DNA of 64,000 bases from a virus, in the IMG/VR virus record IMGVR_UViG_3300044807_000039, positions 64,001 through 128,000 of that record; one strand, 5' to 3'. Shown one piece after another: positions 7,018 to 14,299 of this stretch (its first letter is position 1; the number at the start of each line of letters is the position of its first letter). Below the pieces are notes generated by a model. The model was not told the DNA's origin and searched no databases. It saw nothing but the letters and a program-made list of their open reading frames with translations. Made by a program: the position numbers and the translations under genes.

Positions 7018-7184
7018 TACTTCCTAAACCCCGGTTCTTCTATTGCTGCTCTAAGGTCATCTATTAGTCTAAGTTGGGACAATAGAATCAATTCCTCCCG
7101 GCTGGATTTTGTTTTCAAAAACTCCTCGCCGAGTTCTTCTTCTTTGTTATTAAGCCATACGTTTAGGCTCTGCTCAAAATCCAT
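7017..7184 (-). CDS. Small acidic helical protein, 55 aa
   Basis: Start chosen at the ATG at 7184 because GGAG lies at normal spacing and the start overlaps the previous stop (TAATG); an in-frame ATG at 7196 has no Shine-Dalgarno. Rich in Glu and Leu with coiled-coil character (NNKEEELGEEFLKTK). Function unknown. Confidence 0.6.
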   Translation of the reverse strand: MDFEQSLNVWLNNKEEELGEEFLKTKSSREELILLSQLRLIDDLRAAIEEPGFRK

Positions 7185-7276
7185 TATGGTCTCCATAATC
7201 TATAGAGCTTGACCCCACACCAAAGGATCCCAAGCCCAATTACTGCGAGGAATCCAATGGCAAAGGTTATGGTCAT
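7184..7276 (-). CDS. Tiny single-pass membrane protein, 30 aa
   Basis: Two bases downstream of the 180-residue gene and one-base-overlapped with the following gene. Residues 3-19 are hydrophobic (ITFAIGFLAVIGLGILW), followed by a basic tail VKLYRLWRP, giving an N-out/C-in prediction. The tight spacing on both sides and the GGAAG Shine-Dalgarno argue that it is real. Could affect the membrane like a pinholin or antiholin, which is inference. Confidence 0.5.
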   Translation of the reverse strand: MTITFAIGFLAVIGLGILWCGVKLYRLWRP

Positions 7277-7278
7277 TA

Positions 7279-7821
7279 CTAGCTGACTTCCGGCCAGCTG
7301 TTTACGCTACGCTTGTCTCGGTTTTCAGCTTCCCGGCTGATTTTGTTTCCTAGTGCTTGCCAGGTTGGTAAAGGGGTATCAAGCTTAGCAATATAGATAT
7401 CTGCCTTTCCTGCTGGGTCAAAGCTTACCGTTGGCATGTTATTGCTAATGTAAACAAAGTACTTGTCGCGGAATTTAATAGCCGCTTCATGCCAGCCCGG
7501 CGACTTATCCAGCGTGGTATCCGCACGGTGTGCATCCCAACCTGCATTAGCAATCAAACCCCAAGCAGCTTCCAGCATATCGTCAACCAATTCTTTTTCC
7601 TTATTTTCCTTGGCTACAATCGAGTCCTTTTCCTGCTGGATTTCTAGCTGCTTAGTTAGGATGCTAAGCGTACGGCCGTATTCATTAATTTTGCGGCTGA
7701 TATCGCGCGGGTTGTCACCACCAATTGCGTCCGACTTAGCGTTGGTGAATCGTACGGCAAGCGCAGCAATTCGGTATTCTAGACTGCTAATTGCTTTGGT
7801 TAGGTTTTCGGTTTGGGTCAT
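7279..7821 (-). CDS. Hypothetical coiled-coil protein, 180 aa
   Basis: Residues 1-85 form predicted long helices (LEYRIAALAVRF..., LTKQLEIQQEKDSIVAKENKEKE). The C-terminal half is mixed, with WGLIANAGWDAHR and VYISNNMPTVSFD. No membrane segment. Largest of the small-gene cluster at the left end of the leftward block. No family recognised. Confidence 0.7.
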   Translation of the reverse strand: MTQTENLTKAISSLEYRIAALAVRFTNAKSDAIGGDNPRDISRKINEYGRTLSILTKQLEIQQEKDSIVAKENKEKELVDDMLEAAWGLIANAGWDAHRADTTLDKSPGWHEAAIKFRDKYFVYISNNMPTVSFDPAGKADIYIAKLDTPLPTWQALGNKISREAENRDKRSVNSWPEVS

Positions 7822-7855
7822 TGTTTTCCTTTACTATTCAATTACCGCTTGTAAA

Positions 7856-8011
7856 TTAGACCTCTAGATTTTTAATTACCTGATTGAGTTCGTTGACCAA
7901 TAGAGCAAGCTGTATCGCTTCATCTGGATTAAGCTTTCCTTCTGCCAGGGTGGCCTCCCCCGCGTTTAAAATTGCCGCGAGCATATTCTCATAAAACTTT
8001 TTTAGATTCAC
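7856..8011 (-). CDS. Small helical protein, 51 aa
   Basis: GTG start directly after the preceding stop, with GAGGAA just upstream. Entirely helical (KKFYENMLAAILNAG, DEAIQLALLVNELNQVIKNL). Function unknown; placement in an uninterrupted series of overlapping genes supports it being expressed. Confidence 0.55.
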   Translation of the reverse strand: MNLKKFYENMLAAILNAGEATLAEGKLNPDEAIQLALLVNELNQVIKNLEV

Positions 8012-8012
8012 T

Positions 8013-8222
8013 CTATTCCTCAAACAATTCATACTCAGCTATTCCGTAGCCCCGCCACACCAACGAATACTTTTTTATTTGGCTATCATCAATAAATTCA
8101 TATTCGAAGGGCGGCGGATTTGCTACTTCTGTATGCCTACCTAGCAAAGGACCATTACGAAAATACCCAATGACCAGCTCCGAATTTGCTTTCGCAAGCT
8201 CAGCCACGATGCTTGATTTCAT
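8013..8222 (-). CDS. Small hypothetical protein, 69 aa
   Basis: Start placed at the ATG at 8222, which overlaps the tail of the upstream gene by 23 bases. An alternative ATG at 8267 would overlap it by 68. Shine-Dalgarno evidence is weak for both. The C-terminal half is aromatic and acidic (PPPFEYEFIDDSQIKKYSL). Function unknown. Confidence 0.55.
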   Translation of the reverse strand: MKSSIVAELAKANSELVIGYFRNGPLLGRHTEVANPPPFEYEFIDDSQIKKYSLVWRGYGIAEYELFEE

Positions 8223-8442
8223 AGGTGGTAATCTTATTGTCTTCCCACTCAATACTAGTAGTTCCATTCTGACCGTGGATATATTGCACGTCCTCGATGG
8301 AATTGTAGAAGCTAATGCTTGTGTGCTCGGTAAGCCACGTCATTGCCACTAGACCATTATCGAATTCGGTACCCTGTGCGACGCGGCCTTCGCCGCTAAT
8401 GCCGCTGGTATCCTTAGTCCTATTTAGCCAAAAATTACGCAT
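8200..8442 (-). CDS. Hypothetical protein, 80 aa
   Basis: Starts RNFWLNRTKDTSGISG and contains AQGTEFDNGLVAMTWLTEHTS. This looks like a small beta-rich protein of a type often seen in actinobacteriophage accessory regions; I cannot assign a function. ATG preceded by GGAGATTAAACA. Confidence 0.65.
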   Translation of the reverse strand: MRNFWLNRTKDTSGISGEGRVAQGTEFDNGLVAMTWLTEHTSISFYNSIEDVQYIHGQNGTTSIEWEDNKITTYEIKHRG

Positions 8443-8453
8443 TGTTTAATCTC

Positions 8454-8660
8454 CTATAAATTATTTTGTAATGCTTCTAGCTCCGCGTCCGATCGAGCTA
8501 TGCGGTTATTTTCTAATGCGAAAAGAATTACTTTGCGAACGGCAATAGCATCTGCTATCCATTGCAATTCCTTTTTACCTAGAGTTTTATTCTTCCGGGC
8601 AACGTAAGCTTCATCCCTCGCGATAAACCCTTTGAGATCAGCGATAATTTTTTCGCTCAT
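8454..8660 (-). CDS. Small helical protein, 68 aa
   Basis: Strong GGAGGAGTAATA before the ATG. Helical throughout (IADLKGFIARDEAYVARK, IADAIAVRKVILFALENN), with an acidic C-terminus. No known domain. Confidence 0.65.
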   Translation of the reverse strand: MSEKIIADLKGFIARDEAYVARKNKTLGKKELQWIADAIAVRKVILFALENNRIARSDAELEALQNNL

Positions 8661-8793
8661 TATTACTCCTCCGTGCTAGCTGCTTATCGATAGCCTCTTC
8701 TGCTTTAAGCAATCTCCTATAGGAGCTAACAGAAAGAGATTTATTTTTAAGCTGCAAATGAATTAGCATTTTGAGAATTCTAAGAACTATCAA
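8638..8793 (-). CDS. Small basic protein, 51 aa (tentative)
   Basis: A frame from a TTG four bases after GGGGGAG, running 23 bases into the next gene. Basic and helical (RILKMLIHLQLKNK, RRLLKAEEAIDKQLARR). It fills what would otherwise be a gap of about 120 bases in a gapless operon, which is the main support. The overlap makes the call tentative. Confidence 0.4.
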   Translation of the reverse strand: MIVLRILKMLIHLQLKNKSLSVSSYRRLLKAEEAIDKQLARRSNNERKNYR

Positions 8794-8935
8794 CGCGCTC
8801 CCCCTTTATTTTTTGGTTAAGATTCACAAGATCCTTTTGTAGCTGAATCCTACATGCGGCTTCTAGCTTATTGCTCTTTAATTCCTTTACTACAATTTTC
8901 CGCATTGCCAATAAACCTAGGTGTTTAACTACCAT
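8780..8935 (-). CDS. Small basic protein, 51 aa
   Basis: Its ATG overlaps the HNH gene's stop (ATGGTAG). Predicted helices with a basic face (MRKIVVKELKSNKLEAACR). Translational coupling to the HNH gene is likely. Function unknown. Confidence 0.5.
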   Translation of the reverse strand: MVVKHLGLLAMRKIVVKELKSNKLEAACRIQLQKDLVNLNQKIKGERVDSS

Positions 8936-9375
8936 TGGATATCCTTTGATTTGTTTAATGGATAGGTTTTCCTAAGCTCTCTAATTCCCCCGGGAACTAG
9001 AATTGAAACAACCTCACTCACTACCTTCTTAGGCATATCGTAATACTTAGCAATCTTTGTAATGGTAATTCCTTGCTTAATGTATTCGACGTATTGCCAA
9101 CCCGGTTGCTTTGGTCGGAGATTATCTAAAGCAGGATTCATTTTGTCATGGTCAATATGCTGCAATCCACCAAATGGAATCTCGGATTTAAATGCTCGCC
9201 ATATCTCCCTATGCACCAGAATTCCAATTGAATTTCCGTCCCCTTTAGGAATCGTTGTGAATGCATATCCATTTTTATTGGTGGACAGCTGGAGGTGTCT
9301 TTGCTTATGCGGGGACCAGATTCGGCCGTCTTCGCCTAGCATGTAGCCCGTGTTGTACAGGTCGTGTGTCCGCAT
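8929..9375 (-). CDS. HNH homing endonuclease with HTH tail, 148 aa
   Basis: The core (residues about 53-88) carries HREIWRAF, then H-I-D-H-D-K-x-N-P-x-L-D-N-L with H73, N80 and N85 in the positions typical of HNH_3 homing endonucleases. Residues 95-125 form a helix-turn-helix (QGITITKIAKYYDMPKKVVSEVV) like the recognition tails of this class. It probably makes a site-specific cut to spread itself. It is free-standing, not in an intron. A promoter with extended -10 lies at 9425-9453 and the GTAACA array lies just upstream, so the protein or a neighbour could bind there. Confidence 0.85.
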   Translation of the reverse strand: MRTHDLYNTGYMLGEDGRIWSPHKQRHLQLSTNKNGYAFTTIPKGDGNSIGILVHREIWRAFKSEIPFGGLQHIDHDKMNPALDNLRPKQPGWQYVEYIKQGITITKIAKYYDMPKKVVSEVVSILVPGGIRELRKTYPLNKSKDIQW

Positions 9376-9424
9376 GTGTGCCTCCGTCCGTGCGCGTAAG
9401 TGCAGTCGTAACTACTTCTCTTCG

Positions 9425-9453
9425 AGTTTAGCACACCATTAAAATGATGTCAC
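9425..9453 (-). promoter_or_regulatory. Leftward promoter before the HNH gene
   Basis: On the minus strand GTGACA (9448-9453) is followed after 17 bases by TAAACT (9425-9430), with TGC directly before the -10. This matches a vegetative sigma promoter with extended -10. It gives a leader of about 45 bases with a GGAGG site. Confidence 0.6.
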
Positions 9454-9490
9454 CCTTGCTGTGCCGCCCTATTTATTAAGGTCAGACCCC

Positions 9491-9615
9491 GTAACACGCG
9501 AAAGTAACAAATGGTAACACGGTGGGTAACAACCAAAAACCTACACAGAGAGTGAGAGTAACAAAAAGTAACACTACTCTCTGTGTAGGTGACAAGCCGT
9601 AACACGGGGGTGACA
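9491..9615. repeat. Helically phased GTAACA array around a 15-bp inverted repeat
   Basis: GTAACA or GTGACA occurs at 9491, 9504, 9514, 9526, 9558, 9568, 9589, 9599 and 9610. Spacings are close to one, two or three helical turns. Two of the copies lie between the arms ACCTACACAGAGAGT (from 9540) and ACTCTCTGTGTAGGT (ending 9590). Such phasing suits cooperative binding by one protein on one DNA face, as in iterons or operators. No gene is credible here. Confidence 0.7.
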
Positions 9616-10143
9616 CTAGCTTCCGGTGAGTAACCAGATGTTAATTTCATTCAAATCCTGCTGGGTGATACCAATAGAAGGATCAACGTAGTGGAGCTTT
9701 GTACGTCCGTGCCTACGCCCTAGCATGAATGCCTGGCCCTCGCGCTTAAAAAATTTGAAGTCATCGTCCATCCAAACCAAATCCCGATTCTTTGCAAAGT
9801 CACCGACGCCCTTAAATTTCCAGACATTCTTATTGCGCAAATCGAAACGGTCAAACTGGACGACCGGCCAATTCTCAGTAAGTCCGATCTTGGGACCAAC
9901 CCAACTATTAGCCTCATCCATCCAGGTTGTAGCCCACGCCAATTCCATTCCCGCGTTCTTCGCATATTGGGTTAGCATAGCCCCATGGTCTTCATTCAAC
10001 CAAACCCTAAATGGCTTGTCGGTCCAACCTGCTGGGGAATATCGATAGGTACTGTAGCCCTCGGGTCGGCGATGTGACTTGGCTCGCCAAGGATTCAATG
10101 GACCATCGACATCAACCAGCAGGAGCGGTTTCGTATTTGTCAT
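9616..10143 (-). CDS. HAD-superfamily phosphatase-like protein, 175 aa
   Basis: Motif I is LLLVDVDGPLNP near the N-terminus, motif II is the Thr in ELAWATTW, and motif IV is VWMDDD in the second half. This supports a hydrolase of the haloacid dehalogenase fold with an Asp nucleophile, probably acting on a phosphorylated small molecule. Starts at the ATG at 10143, which has AAGGAG at the right spacing; the GTG two codons earlier overlaps the Shine-Dalgarno. A nucleotidase role would fit a phage with ThyX and a reductase, but the substrate is unknown. Confidence 0.75.
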   Translation of the reverse strand: MTNTKPLLLVDVDGPLNPWRAKSHRRPEGYSTYRYSPAGWTDKPFRVWLNEDHGAMLTQYAKNAGMELAWATTWMDEANSWVGPKIGLTENWPVVQFDRFDLRNKNVWKFKGVGDFAKNRDLVWMDDDFKFFKREGQAFMLGRRHGRTKLHYVDPSIGITQQDLNEINIWLLTGS

Positions 10144-10152
10144 TGGCACTCC

Positions 10153-10686
10153 TTAGCATTTAGTATTCCTGATGGCATTCGTTTCGCGCTGATCATAGGA
10201 GAGCCTGTAGAATTCCTTTACAGCCCTGTATCGACCAATGTAATTACAGATAAATTTTGGCTGCGGCAAGTAGCTACTAGGATCCTTGTCGCCCTTACTC
10301 CTATTTGAACTTTGGGAGACTGCAATAAGGTTGGTAGGATCGTTGTAAAATTTTGCCATTTGTGAGCGTGTCCAAAGGTTAGCACCGGAGTCCCAAGCTT
10401 CCTTGAGTGGGACAATGTGATCGATGTCCATCTTGCTTGAATCGGTAATAGCAGCACTATCGTATGCACTAATCCAGACACCACTAATAGGGTGGCAATC
10501 ACTGTCCACTATGACGTCCTTACCGTCCCGCTGCAAGATCTTTTCACGCGTGTCACAGTTGCCCGTTTTCGACCAGTCGCCCCAGGAATCCCGATTGTAG
10601 GCAGCGCTATAATCAACGCTCTGGGTACATCCGGTCAGAGCAAGAACCGACAGCAGAATCGAACTGATAATAATCTTAAGCTTCAT
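10153..10686 (-). CDS. Secreted lipoprotein HNH nuclease, 177 aa
   Basis: Residues 1-20 form a lipoprotein signal: a KLK n-region, a hydrophobic stretch, and lipobox L-T-G-C with Cys20. The mature part has the DUF1524/GmrSD-C type HNH core: D89-H90-I-V-P-L, then D-P-T-N119-L and N128-R-x-K-x-x-K-D. The start at 10686 (not 10719) follows GGAG and gives a canonical signal. The product should be anchored outside the membrane and act on nucleic acid there. It might exclude competing phage DNA or scavenge extracellular DNA; both are inference. It follows a strong terminator. Confidence 0.8.
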   Translation of the reverse strand: MKLKIIISSILLSVLALTGCTQSVDYSAAYNRDSWGDWSKTGNCDTREKILQRDGKDVIVDSDCHPISGVWISAYDSAAITDSSKMDIDHIVPLKEAWDSGANLWTRSQMAKFYNDPTNLIAVSQSSNRSKGDKDPSSYLPQPKFICNYIGRYRAVKEFYRLSYDQRETNAIRNTKC

Positions 10687-10701
10687 GAAGACTCCTTTTA
10701 T

Positions 10702-10745
10702 AAAAAGCAAGTGCGCCACATAGAAATTTAACTATGTGGCGCACT
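10702..10745 (-). terminator. Intrinsic terminator after the translocase gene
   Basis: The 14-bp perfect stem AGTGCGCCACATAG (10710-10723) with CTATGTGGCGCACT (10732-10745) has an 8-base loop. On the minus strand it is followed by CTTGCTTTTT. It ends leftward transcription from the translocase operon. Confidence 0.85.
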
Positions 10746-10754
10746 GCCTATTTA

Positions 10755-12599
10755 TTAATTTCTCTTGCGTAGATTCGGTGGGAACTTGTAGGTTGCATCC
10801 TCCTTCTCAAGCTCGCCTCCATCTACCTTAACCTGTAATTGCTTATATAGCCATGCTCGTGACAAACCTGTTACCAGCAAAACATCTGCTAGCTTGGGTG
10901 CCTCAAACTCGGTACCCTGTGCTCGCAAGTCCTGCAATGCTTCCTCAAGTACAGCCTTAGCTTCCTCAGCTGGCATCTTAACAGGCTTGTCAAACTCTAG
11001 CAAGACGTCGTGCTTGGCTTTGAGTTCTTCAAGCGCTTCTAGATCATCTTCCACTTCTTCACGTTCCTCCTCCGGATATAAGTCGTCTAGCTCTTCTTCA
11101 TCATTCCCGGGATCTTCATCAAGCTCTGCCTGATATAGATCTCCCAGCGCTCCCAGCGTAACAGGGTCGGTCTCATGGGGCAAGCGGTTCTTTCCCGCCT
11201 CCTCAAGCTCCTCATTTTCTATTAGCAGGGTTCGAGCTGGAGTAGTCCAGTACTCGTCATCTGCGTCAGGATGAACAAGGTAATTATAGCCTTGACGCTT
11301 GTTTTTCCAAATAGCTGGGTTTGCACCTGCATCTGTAACCTCATCTGGCAAAGCAAATGTTGCATCCGAGATGTCTGCTACGCCGAAGCATAGCACCGAA
11401 CTAAATTGCGCGCGGGCAGCTGTATCAACCGCAACATGACTAGCACGCTGCAAGCTGGCTGTAATTTGAATACCAACTGAACGGGCGGTCTCCATCATCT
11501 TAATGAAAGCGGGGTTATTGGCAATAAGCCCCGAAGCCTCTTCAACATGCAAATAAATGAAGCTTAGACCGCAACCTGGCTCCCATTTAGCCAATCGCTT
11601 TCTACCTAGATAGTCAGCTCTAGCTTTTACTAGCTTGGGAAACTTTTTAAAAAGCAGGTCCGCAATTTTTTCCTGGGTAATAACCCAGTCAAGGTAAGGC
11701 ATGACAACACCAAGGGTTTGTTCTCCCTTGGTAATATCAATTACCCACATCTCGGTTTCGGAACGTTTGAAGGCTTCTGCAAAAATGACCTTCGCGGCTT
11801 CGGATTTACCCGAACCATTCATTCCCTGGATGAGCATATGCACCGCACCTAAATGCTTTGAATGCAAACTAAACTGCTCTGGAGTTCCGTCTTCGTACCA
11901 CCCAATGGTCATTGGATCATTTGGTGTTAACTTTTCATCCAACCAAACGTATGGTCTGGTTTCCTTAAGCAGATCTCGCTTTACTAATTTGAAATATGCT
12001 TTGGATGAATCGTCGGCATCGGTACGAATGCGCACTCCGTTCGCAGGTGCCCCAAACAGGCTAGCTAATCGGGGCTGTAGCTTTTGCAGATCGTCTACCG
12101 TGTTAGAACCTCGCTTGAGATTAATAACTCCCTCAGCCGTATCCTTGCCACGTTTTGTAAACTTGTAGCGAGTCCCCGGCATGCCTGCATCGGTGAAGAA
12201 CTTATCTATTGGATCTTCCCGGGGTTCCGAACGAATGGCATGTCTAATGTTCCAACTAAGACCTAGAGTTAACCCACCAAGTAACCAAACGAGAAATATG
12301 CTTGGACTGGGTCCAGCAATTACCATTGCCATTATAAATCCACCAGAAGCGATCATACTCAATAGGGAATGGAATCGACCGAATTCTCTTCGATCTTGTG
12401 AAGCCTTCCAGGTGAATAAACTAAGTATGCTTGTTGAAATACCTAACGATGCTGCTATCTCTGCTGTGTAGTTTGCTTTAAGCCCGATAAGCCAAAGAAC
12501 GACACTTAACGCGCCAACCAAGCCCATAGCAAAATAGGGTTGCAAGAGTAGCATACCCTGATTTGAGGTCTTTTCTACTACCTTCTTGGCACGTTTCAT
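10755..12599 (-). CDS. FtsK/TraSA-like membrane DNA translocase, 614 aa
   Basis: Four hydrophobic helices (about residues 20-40, 46-63, 78-96, 98-116) precede a cytoplasmic ATPase. Walker A is G-M-N-G-S-G-K-S at 259-266 and Walker B is FIYLHVEEAS near 347-356. Residues 470-520 are extremely acidic, and the C-terminus (about 555-605) looks like a winged helix (LADVLLVTGLSRAWLYKQL). The architecture matches FtsK/SpoIIIE and Streptomyces plasmid TraSA-type translocases, which move double-stranded DNA. It may act on phage DNA at the membrane. It overlaps its upstream partner by TAATG. Confidence 0.85.
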   Translation of the reverse strand: MKRAKKVVEKTSNQGMLLLQPYFAMGLVGALSVVLWLIGLKANYTAEIAASLGISTSILSLFTWKASQDRREFGRFHSLLSMIASGGFIMAMVIAGPSPSIFLVWLLGGLTLGLSWNIRHAIRSEPREDPIDKFFTDAGMPGTRYKFTKRGKDTAEGVINLKRGSNTVDDLQKLQPRLASLFGAPANGVRIRTDADDSSKAYFKLVKRDLLKETRPYVWLDEKLTPNDPMTIGWYEDGTPEQFSLHSKHLGAVHMLIQGMNGSGKSEAAKVIFAEAFKRSETEMWVIDITKGEQTLGVVMPYLDWVITQEKIADLLFKKFPKLVKARADYLGRKRLAKWEPGCGLSFIYLHVEEASGLIANNPAFIKMMETARSVGIQITASLQRASHVAVDTAARAQFSSVLCFGVADISDATFALPDEVTDAGANPAIWKNKRQGYNYLVHPDADDEYWTTPARTLLIENEELEEAGKNRLPHETDPVTLGALGDLYQAELDEDPGNDEEELDDLYPEEEREEVEDDLEALEELKAKHDVLLEFDKPVKMPAEEAKAVLEEALQDLRAQGTEFEAPKLADVLLVTGLSRAWLYKQLQVKVDGGELEKEDATYKFPPNLRKRN

Positions 12600-12940
12600 T
12601 AGACTATCTTAAACTTATCTACCTTAGTCTTCTTTGGTGCTGCGGCAAGCTCCTCAACGAAGCGCTGCTCAAACTGTATCCAGGTTGCGGTACTCTGACC
12701 GGCCGCTAATTTACAAAGCTCTGCTGCCTTGCGTAAGGTTCCCGCAACAACTCTTGCACGAACGGAATTCCTAATGCCCTTAATGCTACGTAGGTTCGCT
12801 TGTAGCATTTCGGCGGAAAAAGAAATATCAATGTATAACTCGTAGAGGATAGAACGAAGATCTGTTAGGTATGCCCTAAGCTCCTCGTTATCCCCTAGTT
12901 CGCGATTCTTAATTTTCGCCATCTTTGTAGCTGCTATCAC
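12599..12940 (-). CDS. Helical partner of the translocase, 113 aa
   Basis: Start set at a GTG (12940) behind AGGAGG. Long amphipathic helices (LRAYLTDLRSILYELYIDISF, ARVVAGTLRKAAELCKLAAG) and a basic C-terminal tail. It is translationally coupled to the translocase and shares its TTGACA promoter, so it may be a regulatory or loading partner. No family recognised. Confidence 0.65.
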   Translation of the reverse strand: MIAATKMAKIKNRELGDNEELRAYLTDLRSILYELYIDISFSAEMLQANLRSIKGIRNSVRARVVAGTLRKAAELCKLAAGQSTATWIQFEQRFVEELAAAPKKTKVDKFKIV

Positions 12941-12964
12941 TAGTTTTACACCTCCTAATCTTTG

Positions 12965-13000
12965 ATGGTAACAAACCACACGCAGTGTGTCAACGTTACC
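12965..13000 (-). promoter_or_regulatory. Strong leftward promoter with embedded dyad
   Basis: On the minus strand TTGACA (12988-12993) and TACCAT (12965-12970) are 17 bases apart. The palindromic half-sites GGTAAC (12967-12972) and GTTACC (12995-13000) flank the promoter, overlapping the -10 element. This is the layout of a repressor operator. The half-site resembles the GTAACA words at 9491-9615. Confidence 0.65.
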
Positions 13001-13009
13001 TGGTGTAAT

Positions 13010-13297
13010 CTATTCGGTTACAGCATCCATGAATCTATCGTTATTATTTGGGAACTTGGTATTGTAGTCCTGAATAATAATGCCACCGGTTACAAATAGT
13101 CGTTCTTTGAATCCGGTGACACTATCTAGTCCAGATATCTCGGAATCATATTCGAATGGACAACTGAGAACGTCACCATCCAAGAAATGAAAAGTGAGGG
13201 TGCCGTCGATACCATCGTAGACACCCTCCACAACTCTTACACCTTGGGTGTAAAATGTTTCTTTAATTTGATATAAAAAATCTGCTTTAATTAGCAT
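13010..13297 (-). CDS. Hypothetical beta-rich protein, 95 aa
   Basis: ATG at 13297 lies six bases after AGGAGG. Mostly beta (TLTFHFLDGDVLSCPFEYD, ERLFVTGGIIIQDY). Acidic and soluble. No recognised family. Confidence 0.65.
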   Translation of the reverse strand: MLIKADFLYQIKETFYTQGVRVVEGVYDGIDGTLTFHFLDGDVLSCPFEYDSEISGLDSVTGFKERLFVTGGIIIQDYNTKFPNNNDRFMDAVTE

Positions 13298-13321
13298 CAC
13301 TAGCCTCCTAGGCTAATGATA

Positions 13322-13840
13322 TCATCCTTGAGACCATTTTTCCCACTGGAGCTTTTGAAACTTAGCATCCCATAATGCGTGGTGTCCAGGGTATTCAGCC
13401 GGTCGTGGTGGTGGTTGCTGTAATCCACGAATTGTCATGTCCTCATTGGTAAACATGGGTACAGGCTCGGGAAGATTGATCATTGGCCCATAGAGCTGTG
13501 CGAGCGTAACGTGATCGTAGGCACTGCAATGCCCCCAAAGCTCAATGTCTTCACGCGAGGTGTAACGGCCATTGTCGGAAATGAAATCAAGAACGATCTT
13601 CGGGAATGCTTGAATAGTGCAGCCGAATTCTTTAATATCCTTTGGTGGGATCTTATCCAGTACATTATTAATTACCCACAGGTGTGGCTTAACCAAGCCC
13701 TGCTCATATCTCCTGAAATAGGTAGAGTTAATGAGGTAAAGCTCGCGGCCATCTTCCGCTACCATGCCGAGACTAATTGGCTCGATTGTGCGGCCATTCT
13801 CGTCAAACTCCCAGTCGTACCAATATTTTTGTTCCGTCAT
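13322..13840 (-). CDS. DEDDh 3'-5' exoribonuclease (Rv2179c-like), 172 aa
   Basis: The N-terminal Y-D9-W-E11 pair, then W-G-H-C-S-A-Y-D109-H, then H153-H-A-L-W-D158 give the DEDDh exonuclease catalytic set. The layout and size match the mycobacterial Rv2179c-like 3'-5' exoribonuclease family (RNase T superfamily). It would trim RNA 3' ends, perhaps turning over host transcripts or recycling nucleotides. Lies in the same block as ThyX. Confidence 0.8.
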   Translation of the reverse strand: MTEQKYWYDWEFDENGRTIEPISLGMVAEDGRELYLINSTYFRRYEQGLVKPHLWVINNVLDKIPPKDIKEFGCTIQAFPKIVLDFISDNGRYTSREDIELWGHCSAYDHVTLAQLYGPMINLPEPVPMFTNEDMTIRGLQQPPPRPAEYPGHHALWDAKFQKLQWEKWSQG

Positions 13841-13841
13841 G

Positions 13842-14249
13842 CTAATTCCTTAAGTTCCATAGGGTTACGCTATTAATAATAATGTGGATCATATTGTCTG
13901 CAATAATCATAAGCCAGGTAGCCAACCATATTGGCGTGCTGTTGGGGTAGCCAGTCTTTTTGGAATCTTCCCAGCTTGGCCAATATTTCCGGGGAGCTAA
14001 AAAGTTCTTAGCAAATACAATATGCTTGGCTAAACGATATCTGTCTATTACGGCATGGGTTCCGCCAATAATAAGCAATGCTAAAATGTTTTGGGTGAGC
14101 AATAGGAAAGGCAGAGTATAGCTAAGCGCATGTAAAAACGCTGGCCACCAACGTTTCAGCTTTTCACTAGCCATCCAATTAGATTGCAGTAGATAATCAC
14201 CCACAAAATGGAGCAAAACGCCCCAAAATAAAAGCTCAATAAGTTGCAA
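13842..14249 (-). CDS. DUF3307 membrane protein, 135 aa
   Basis: Begins at TTG behind GAGGAA. The N-terminal helix carries H-F-V-G-D-Y-L-L-Q-S-N-W-M-A and K (residues 14-30), the hallmark of DUF3307 proteins, and H-A-V-I-D-R follows near residue 66. Four hydrophobic segments. The family function is not known; the His and Asp residues within membrane helices suggest a metal- or proton-handling or enzymatic site. Stops one base before the exoribonuclease gene. Confidence 0.75.
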   Translation of the reverse strand: MQLIELLFWGVLLHFVGDYLLQSNWMASEKLKRWWPAFLHALSYTLPFLLLTQNILALLIIGGTHAVIDRYRLAKHIVFAKNFLAPRKYWPSWEDSKKTGYPNSTPIWLATWLMIIADNMIHIIINSVTLWNLRN

Positions 14250-14299
14250 TATTCCTCATTAATTTGCATAAAATGCCTGAAAATGAGCTACAAATCGCA

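Noticed and set aside
8460-8935. Group I intron around the HNH gene
   Set aside because: No interrupted gene flanks the HNH ORF; neighbours are complete and overlap it.
9491-9615. CRISPR array
   Set aside because: The repeated unit is only six bases, with spacing of one to three helical turns and no spacer-length unique segments or cas genes.
9450-9650. Minus-strand open frame of 66 codons across the GTAACA array
   Set aside because: Its composition follows the repeats, it has no Shine-Dalgarno, and it overlaps the HAD gene and the HNH promoter. It is chance coding through an array.
11701-12471. Long rightward frames opposite the translocase gene
   Set aside because: Codon usage and position match shadows of the strongly coding minus strand; no start signals.
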